Of a DNA stretch of 64,000 bases, positions 59,015 through 64,000 are shown in pieces. The stretch covers positions 62,001 to 126,000 of the forward strand of contig RECQ01000053.1 of assembly GCA_007693965.1 (NCBI GenBank). The letters run 5' to 3'. The notes under the pieces are model-generated. The model was given only the letters and a program-made list of their open reading frames with translations. It did not search any database and was not told the origin of the DNA. Both the position numbers and the translations under genes were made by a program. The DNA comes from Phycisphaeraceae bacterium (GTDB taxonomy: Bacteria > Planctomycetota > Phycisphaerae > Phycisphaerales > UBA1924). How positions within the stretch are numbered: the stretch's first letter is position 1; every line of letters starts with the position of its first letter.

Positions 59015-59135
59015 GGCTCACGCAGAGGCGCGGAGGCGCAGAGAGAACCAGGGAGATGTGTTTTTCAGAGGATCGGGAGCGCCACAGTTTTCCACACACG
59101 CTCCCCCTCTGCGCCTCCGCGCCTCTGCGTGAGCC
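59015..59135 (+). repeat. 29-bp perfect inverted repeat between murF and mraY
   Basis: 59015-59043 is the exact reverse complement of 59107-59135, with a 63-nt loop. The arm is made of three 8-nt units (CGCAGAGG, CGCGGAGG, CGCAGAGA-like) behind a GGCTCA start. As RNA it would fold into a very stable stem. Placed 12 nt after murF and 80 nt before mraY. No T-run, so it may act as a partial terminator, a processing site, or be a mobile repeat. Confidence 0.9.
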
Positions 59136-59214
59136 CTCTCCGCGCGAGCCGGTAGCGTCCGGGGGCGGTTATCGCCGATGATGTCCGCGGCGCCGGGAGC
59201 GGCGCCCGCCGCCC

Positions 59215-60402
59215 ATGCTCTACGCGCTGCTTGACATACTGCGATCCTGGCTGGAGGACGTCGACCTCTACCGCTGGTTCATGGTGCTGGACCGGGTGAC
59301 GTTCCGCGCCTTCGCAGCGGGCCTGTTGTCGCTGGCGATCGTGCTCGTTTTCGGAAAGCCGGTGGTGCGCTGGCTGACGGCGAAGAAGATCGGCGATGCG
59401 GCCCGGTTTGATGTCGCGGCGCTCGACCGGGCCATGGCCTCGAAGGCCAACACGCCGACGATGGGGGGCCTGCTCATCGCCGGCGCCATCGCGGCGTCCA
59501 CGCTGCTTTTTGCGGATCTGTCCAACCGGTACATCCAGATGGCGCTGGTGGTGCTGGTGTGGATGGCGGCGGTGGGTGGCGCCGACGACTGGCTCAAGCT
59601 CACTGCCTCCACCCGCGCGGGCGGCTCGCGCCAGGGCCTCTTCGCGTGGGAGAAACTCGCGTTCCAACTCGGGCTGGGCCTCCTCATCGGCTGGTTCACC
59701 TTCAGCCACGGCGACACCGACGCCCCGCGCGACATGGCCCACGTGCTGAATATCCCGTTCCAGAAGACGTATGAGGCCGCGGGGCAGGGGCCGGCCGAGG
59801 GACTGATCTATCTGAATCGGGCTGCGTTCGTTGTCATCACCATGCTGATGATCGCGGGCATGTCCAACGCGGTGAATGTGACGGACGGCATGGACGGCCT
59901 GGCCTCCGGCGTGACGAGCGCTGTGGCGATGGGCTTGTTCGTGTTGTGCATCATCGCCGGCTGGCAGGTAGCCTCGCAATACCTGCTGGTGCCCTACGTG
60001 CCGATGAGCGATGAGCTGGCGGTGGTGGCGGGCGCGATGGCGGGGGCGTGCCTCGGCTTCCTGTGGTGGAACAGCGCGCCTGCGATCGTCTTCATGGGCG
60101 ACACCGGCTCGCTCTGCCTCGGCGGGCTGCTTGGCTACATGGCGGTGGTGATCCGGCAGGAGGCGGTGATCCTGATCATGGCGGGCGTCTTCCTGCTGGA
60201 GATCGGCAGCGTGGCGCTGCAGGTGGGGTATTTCAAATACTCGGCGCGTCGCTACGGCCAGGGCCGGCGCATCTTCCGCTGCGCCCCGTTCCACTGGCAC
60301 CTGCATATGAGCGGCTGGGCGGAGCAGAAGATCGTGGCCAGGCTGTGGATCGTGACGGTGGTGCTGTGCGCGCTGGCGCTGGCGACGATCAAGCTGCGGT
60401 GA
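59215..60402 (+). CDS. mraY: phospho-N-acetylmuramoyl-pentapeptide transferase
   Basis: Integral-membrane enzyme that links the UDP-MurNAc-pentapeptide to undecaprenyl phosphate (lipid I); 395 aa against ~360 usual. Seen: SKANTPTMGGLLI, then VGGADDWLKLT with the Asp pair, NVTDGMDGLASG and FMGDTGSLCLGGLLG with further catalytic Asp. The late loop, normally PFHHHLE, here reads PFHWHLHMSGWAEQKI (H360, W361, H362), so one of three histidines and the Glu are changed. An extra segment (about 160-200) sits between helices. It has about ten hydrophobic helices and is preceded by a 40-nt GC-rich stretch without a strong ribosome site. Confidence 0.93.
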   Translation: MLYALLDILRSWLEDVDLYRWFMVLDRVTFRAFAAGLLSLAIVLVFGKPVVRWLTAKKIGDAARFDVAALDRAMASKANTPTMGGLLIAGAIAASTLLFADLSNRYIQMALVVLVWMAAVGGADDWLKLTASTRAGGSRQGLFAWEKLAFQLGLGLLIGWFTFSHGDTDAPRDMAHVLNIPFQKTYEAAGQGPAEGLIYLNRAAFVVITMLMIAGMSNAVNVTDGMDGLASGVTSAVAMGLFVLCIIAGWQVASQYLLVPYVPMSDELAVVAGAMAGACLGFLWWNSAPAIVFMGDTGSLCLGGLLGYMAVVIRQEAVILIMAGVFLLEIGSVALQVGYFKYSARRYGQGRRIFRCAPFHWHLHMSGWAEQKIVARLWIVTVVLCALALATIKLR

Positions 60403-60409
60403 GAGAGGG

Positions 60410-60669
60410 AGTTCTGGGTGCTGAGTTCTGAGTTCTGAGAAGTACCGAGTTCCGAGTTTCGGAGTCCGGACTTGTGGTGGTGATTCAGGGGGTGGGATCG
60501 GACGGCGCAGCTCGATAGAGACGCCGAGGCTGAGGAGTCTTCGACGAAGCCTCGGGACGCAGAGCTGGCAAGACGCTCCGCGCGACACCCAGCACTCAGC
60601 ACTCAGAAATCAGCACCTAGAACCAAGTACTCGGCACTCGGCACTCGGTACTCCTCGGAACTCGGAACT
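60410..60669 (+). repeat. compound inverted heptamer-array element after mraY
   Basis: The left arm has about seven AGTNCYG-type heptamers (60410-60461). The right arm has about eleven units of the reverse complement (CAGCACT, CGGCACT, CGGAACT types, 60590-60669). The centre holds a 38-bp element (60519-60556). The arms can pair imperfectly into a long stem with the 38-bp element in the loop. It occupies most of the 320-bp gap between mraY and the MATE gene. The remainder, from 60670, has a TACCAT hexamer (60681-60686) and the ribosome site for the next gene. Confidence 0.85.
60519..60556 (+). repeat. 38-bp element, copy 3
   Basis: Identical over all 38 positions to 49157-49194 (and to the complement of 48998-49035), about 11 kb away. 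It carries the CCGAGGCT / AGCCTCGG arms. Found in the centre of the compound heptamer element. Confidence 0.88.
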
Positions 60670-60722
60670 CTCTTCCGGCATACCATCCCGCTCCCCATAC
60701 CGGGAGCCTGAGGAGTGTTCGC

Positions 60723-62345
60723 GTGTCCCCCGAAGCGTCGTCGCCCGATCAATCCGGTGAATTTGAGTCCATTGGAGGGGCGCCGGAGGAGTCGGGGAGG
60801 GGGCGTGAGGTGGACGCCGCCCGGGCCGGGGGCGGGGCGAGCGGGAAGCCCGGCGTCGCCACGCTGCGTCCGGACGCCCCCATCCGATCCGGCCGCCTGG
60901 CCGGGCTGACCATGTGGCAGGCGATCTTCGTGCTCTCCTGGCCCATCCTGGTCGAGTCCTTCATGGCCTCGCTGGTGGGGTTCGTGGACACGTTGCTCTC
61001 CGCCGCCATCAGCGTCGCCGCCACCGATGCGATCGGCGGCGCCTCGTACATCATGTGGTTCCTGAACCTGATCGGCCTCGCCCTCGGCGTCGGCGCCACG
61101 GCGATGATCAGCCGCGCGATTGGCAAGGGGCGCCGCGCCGTCGCCGATGCGACCACGGGCCAGACCATGCTGCTCGCGTTCACACTGGGCGCGGTCGTCG
61201 CGGCGATCGTCTTTGCGCTGGCGCCGGAAATCTCGCGCATGCTCCAGCTCGAGGGAGAAGCGCAGGAGTCGTTCATCGTCTATCTGCGCATCTGCGCCTT
61301 GGGCGTGCCGGCGCTGGGCGTCTTCGGCTCGGGCGCCGCCTGCTGCCGCGGGGCCGGGGATTCGCTGCGACCCCTCATCATCATGGTGATCGTGAACGCG
61401 GTGAACATCGTGGTGAGCTGGGTTCTCTGCGGCGTGGACATCGCGGTGTCGCGCATGGATGAAACCGGCGAGTTTGTCAGCCGAACCATCATCGCCAATC
61501 CATTCGGCTTCGACATGGGCATCCGCGGCATCGCCATCGGCACGCTGACGGCGTGGATCGCCGGCGGGCTGATCGTCCTGTGGTGGCTGGTGCGGGGATC
61601 ATCCGGCGTTCGTCTGAAGAAGAGCCGCCTGAAGCCGCACTGGATCACCATGCGCCGTCTCATCCGTGTGGGTCTGCCGAATTTCATCGAGACTTTCGGC
61701 ATGTGGTTCGGCAACTTCCTGATCCTGCTCTTCGTGGGGTGGATGGCGGCGCCGGGGCTGCTGGGGGCGCACATCGTGGCGATTCGGGTCGAGGCGTTCA
61801 GCTTCCTGCCGGGCTTCGCGATGGGGCTGGCGGCGGCGACGCTGGCGGGGCAGTACATCGGCGCCGGGGCGCCGCACCTGGCCCGCATTGCAATCCTGCG
61901 CTGCACGGCGATCGCCGCGGGGCTGATGGGGCTGTTCGGCGTCGCCTTCATGCTCTTTCCGAACAAGATCGTCGGTCTTTTCAGCCAGCAGCCGGAGCAC
62001 ATGGAGCTGGCGCCGCCGATCATCTTCATCGCCGGCATGGTGCAGATCCCGTTCGCGATCATGCTGGTGCTTCGGACGGGGATGCGCGGCGCCGGGGACA
62101 CCAAAGTCGCCATGATCCTGACCTGGACCGCCACCTACGGCATCCGCCTGCCGCTGGCCTACGCGCTGTGCGGGGTGGACATCATCCTGCCGGGATGGCT
62201 GGGCGGGGGTGTGATCGTCAATCCCTTCCCCTTCGACTACGGGCTCTACGGACTGTGGATCGGGCTGTGCCTGGAGATCGTCATCCGGGCCATGCTCTTC
62301 GGCGGCCGCTTTCTACATGGGGGCTGGAGCCGGGTGAAGGTGTGA
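60723..62345 (+). CDS. MATE-family efflux transporter
   Basis: A 540-aa polytopic protein of the MATE family, which moves drugs or metabolites against Na+ or H+. The N-terminal ~60 residues are polar, Gly/Ala/Glu rich and not part of the fold. Twelve hydrophobic segments follow, in two repeats, starting IFVLSWPILVESFMASLVGF and VDTLLSAAISVAATDAIGGA, with TAMISRAIGKGRR and VFGSGAACCRGAGDSLRPLI in the first half and GMRGAGDTKVAMILTWTATY in the second. The substrate cannot be read from the sequence. The start is GTG with GAGGAG ahead. Confidence 0.88.
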   Translation: MSPEASSPDQSGEFESIGGAPEESGRGREVDAARAGGGASGKPGVATLRPDAPIRSGRLAGLTMWQAIFVLSWPILVESFMASLVGFVDTLLSAAISVAATDAIGGASYIMWFLNLIGLALGVGATAMISRAIGKGRRAVADATTGQTMLLAFTLGAVVAAIVFALAPEISRMLQLEGEAQESFIVYLRICALGVPALGVFGSGAACCRGAGDSLRPLIIMVIVNAVNIVVSWVLCGVDIAVSRMDETGEFVSRTIIANPFGFDMGIRGIAIGTLTAWIAGGLIVLWWLVRGSSGVRLKKSRLKPHWITMRRLIRVGLPNFIETFGMWFGNFLILLFVGWMAAPGLLGAHIVAIRVEAFSFLPGFAMGLAAATLAGQYIGAGAPHLARIAILRCTAIAAGLMGLFGVAFMLFPNKIVGLFSQQPEHMELAPPIIFIAGMVQIPFAIMLVLRTGMRGAGDTKVAMILTWTATYGIRLPLAYALCGVDIILPGWLGGGVIVNPFPFDYGLYGLWIGLCLEIVIRAMLFGGRFLHGGWSRVKV

Positions 62346-62352
62346 GGAGGTG

Positions 62353-62387
62353 GCAATGGGCAATGGGGAACGGGCAATGGGGCGCAG
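62353..62387 (+). repeat. GCAATGG-type heptamers after the MATE gene
   Basis: Three exact GCAATGG units plus two related ones (GGAACGG, GGCGCAG), one sided. Same family as the arrays at 23149-23239. The remainder of the 124-bp gap has no element recognised. Confidence 0.75.
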
Positions 62388-62469
62388 GTCGGGGCGCACG
62401 ATCTCGGACCGCACATTTCCTCCACTCCGCTGCCTCGACTTCCGATCCACCCCCGGCGATCATTCCGAA

Positions 62470-62991
62470 ATGAACATCCGCCTCGCCACTGAAGCCGATC
62501 TGCCCGCCGTCATGGCGATCTACAACGAGCAGATCCTGCACAGCGTTTCGATCTTCGACACCCGTCCGATCGAGACGCCCGAGGCGCAGCGCGCCTGGCT
62601 GGCGAAGCATGACCCCGTGACGCGCCCGGTGATCGTCGCCGAAGAAAGCGGCGAAGTGGTCGGGTGGGCGAGCCTTTCGGACTGGTCGGAAAAGTGCAGC
62701 TACGCCCGGGCGGCGGAGGTATCTGTTTACATCAGCGCAGATCATCGCGGGAAGGGCGTCGGTCGGGCCCTGATGCTCGAACTCTTTGAGCGCGCCCGGC
62801 GCGGGGGCGTCGGCGTGCTCTTGTCGCGCATCGCCACCGAGATGAAGCCCAGCCTCGCCCTGCACGCATCCCTCGGGTTTCGCTCGATCGGGACCATGCG
62901 CCGTGTGGGGAAGAAGTTCGGCAGAATTCTCGATGTCGAATTGATGGACTACCATCTGGACGGCGAGAGCGGGATGCCGCCGCGGGAGTAG
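62470..62991 (+). CDS. GNAT acetyltransferase, phosphinothricin N-acetyltransferase-like
   Basis: A 173-aa GNAT enzyme. It starts MNIRLATEADLPAVMAIYNE, as in the Pat/phosphinothricin acetyltransferase group, continues HSVSIFDTRPI, then the acetyl-CoA-binding VSVYISADHRGKGVGRALML (RGKGVG loop) and ends with LHASLGFRSIGTMRRVGKKF. Such enzymes acetylate small amines or amino acids. The true substrate is unknown. The ATG at 62470 is the family start; the in-frame upstream region includes the heptamer repeat and is not coding. Confidence 0.85.
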   Translation: MNIRLATEADLPAVMAIYNEQILHSVSIFDTRPIETPEAQRAWLAKHDPVTRPVIVAEESGEVVGWASLSDWSEKCSYARAAEVSVYISADHRGKGVGRALMLELFERARRGGVGVLLSRIATEMKPSLALHASLGFRSIGTMRRVGKKFGRILDVELMDYHLDGESGMPPRE

Positions 62992-63042
62992 CGATGCGCT
63001 CCCGGAAAAAGACGCAGAGAACAGGGAAAGGGAGTCGGCGCC

Positions 63043-64000
63043 ATGATCACACGCAAGATCGGAAAACTCTTCCGGGGCAAGGCGACGCCCTTCCAGATCG
63101 TCATGGCGTGCCTGCTGGGCTCGCTCATCGGATTCATTCCCGGCTTCATGCAGGGGCCGGGGCTGACGATCTTCCTGCTGCTCCTGCTCGTCATCCTCAA
63201 CGCCAATCTCGTCGCCGCCGCCCTGGTCGGGCTGGTGGCCAAGCTCGCCTCGCTGGCGCTGCTCCCGGTCTCTTTCGCCGTGGGGCGCGTGCTGCTCGAC
63301 GGCCCGGCGCAGCCGCTCTTCAAAGCGCTGATCAACGCCCCCGTCTTCGCCCTCTTCGGCTTCGAGCACTACGCCACCACCGGCGGACTCGTCACCGGCG
63401 CCCTGTTCGGCCTTGCGGCGGGCTTTGCTCTTGTCGCCGCGGTCCGCGCGTTCCGCCGCAAGATGGCATCCCTCGAAGAGGGCTCGGAGAAGTACAAGCG
63501 GATCTCAGGCGCCTGGTGGGCGAAGCTGCTCACCTTCGTCTTCCTCGGCAAGGGCCACGGCAAGAAGACCTACGCCCAGCTCATGCAGAAGAAGGTCGGC
63601 AATCCGATCCGCCCCATCGGTGTGATCTTCGCGGTGCTCTTCCTCGGGCTCATCTTTGTTCTGCAGGCGTTCCTGAGCGAACCGATCGTCACCGCCTACA
63701 TGCAGCGCGGCCTGGAGCGCGCCAACGGCGCCACGGTTGACCTCGACTCGGCCGACCTGAGCCTGCGCGAAGGGCGCCTGACCGTCACCGGCCTGGCCAT
63801 GGCCGACCCCAACGCCCTCGACACCGATCTCTTCCGCGCTGTAAGTCTCGAAGCCGCCATCAGCGGGCGCGACCTGCTGCGCAAGCGGCTGGCCATCGAC
63901 ACCGTCACCACAGTGGACGCCTCCAGCGGCGAGGACCGGCGTCATCCCGGACGCCGCATCGGCCCCCGGCCGCGGCCCGCGCCCGATCCCGAAGAACGCC
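63043..64000 (+). CDS. TIGR03546-type membrane protein with following AsmA/TIGR03545-like part, 5' end
   Basis: An open frame of 319 codons that runs off the right edge. The N-terminal ~150 residues are hydrophobic, starting MITRKIGKLFRGKATPFQIV, in the pattern of the TIGR03546 family. A charged loop follows (about 140-180), another helix (~190-210: PIGVIFAVLFLGLIFVLQ) and then a soluble part (ANGATVDLDSADLSLREGRL, TVTGLAMADP) that looks like the start of a TIGR03545/AsmA-type protein. In other genomes these are separate adjacent genes, so a fusion is possible here. Function unknown. GGGAG precedes the ATG. Last feature of the window, incomplete. Confidence 0.6.
   Translation, partial: MITRKIGKLFRGKATPFQIVMACLLGSLIGFIPGFMQGPGLTIFLLLLLVILNANLVAAALVGLVAKLASLALLPVSFAVGRVLLDGPAQPLFKALINAPVFALFGFEHYATTGGLVTGALFGLAAGFALVAAVRAFRRKMASLEEGSEKYKRISGAWWAKLLTFVFLGKGHGKKTYAQLMQKKVGNPIRPIGVIFAVLFLGLIFVLQAFLSEPIVTAYMQRGLERANGATVDLDSADLSLREGRLTVTGLAMADPNALDTDLFRAVSLEAAISGRDLLRKRLAIDTVTTVDASSGEDRRHPGRRIGPRPRPAPDPEER

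Overview
The window is high-GC DNA, densely packed on the plus strand. It most likely comes from a Planctomycetota bacterium, probably of the Phycisphaerae. The grounds are the GC level, several short conserved-unknown proteins of a type I associate with planctomycetes, the PomAB-like stator and the unusual MraY active-site tail. This is a judgement from gene content, because no rRNA or other marker gene is present.

Layout. 1-345 (minus): 5' part of a PgsA-type phosphatidyltransferase. 579-7479: nuoJKLMN, the membrane-arm half of respiratory complex I, without nuoA-I. 7601-15963: envelope and unknown genes (a lipoprotein, a DUF58 + transglutaminase pair, a cyclodeaminase-family protein, two conserved unknowns, a LolA-like lipoprotein, an RDD membrane protein). 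16153-18642: a membrane-anchored TPR protein. 18699-48192: a flagellar supercluster in the order flgN-like, flrB, flrC, flgB, flgC, fliE, fliF, fliG, fliH, fliI, fliJ, motE-like, fliK, flgD, a TIGR02530-like gene, flgE, flbD, motA, motB, fliL, fliN, fliO, fliP, fliQ, fliR, flhB, flhA, flhF, flhG, a small membrane protein, fliA. 48446-48985: folK. 49280-51367 (minus): a DUF4139 protein. 51576-55804: an FAD/Fe-S D-2-hydroxyacid dehydrogenase of YdiJ type overlapping an M24 peptidase. 55941-60402: murE, murF, mraY. 60723-64000: a MATE transporter, a GNAT acetyltransferase and the start of a TIGR03546-type membrane protein.

How it works together. The flagellar block encodes the rod base (FlgBC-FliE), MS ring (FliF), rotor (FliG, FliN), export ATPase complex (FliHIJ), export gate (FliPQR-FlhBA), hook and hook control (FlgD, FlgE, FliK), stator (MotAB, Na+-type by sequence), placement GTPases (FlhF, FlhG) and regulation (FlrBC, FliA). 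A well-formed sigma-54 promoter lies directly between flrC, which encodes a sigma-54 activator, and flgB, so a tiered programme FlrBC -> sigma-54 -> flgB operon -> FliA is likely. The fliM slot between fliL and fliN is empty, and flagellins, the distal rod/P/L-ring genes and chemotaxis genes are not in the window. Gene order resembles the fla/che operon of Firmicutes.

The most unexplained material is intergenic. It includes two heptamer repeat families (AGTGCTG-like and GCAATGG-like) that form inverted arrays, a 38-bp element present in three identical copies, a perfect 29-bp inverted repeat between murF and mraY, and 7-bp stem / GGA-triloop hairpins just upstream of fliN and fliO.
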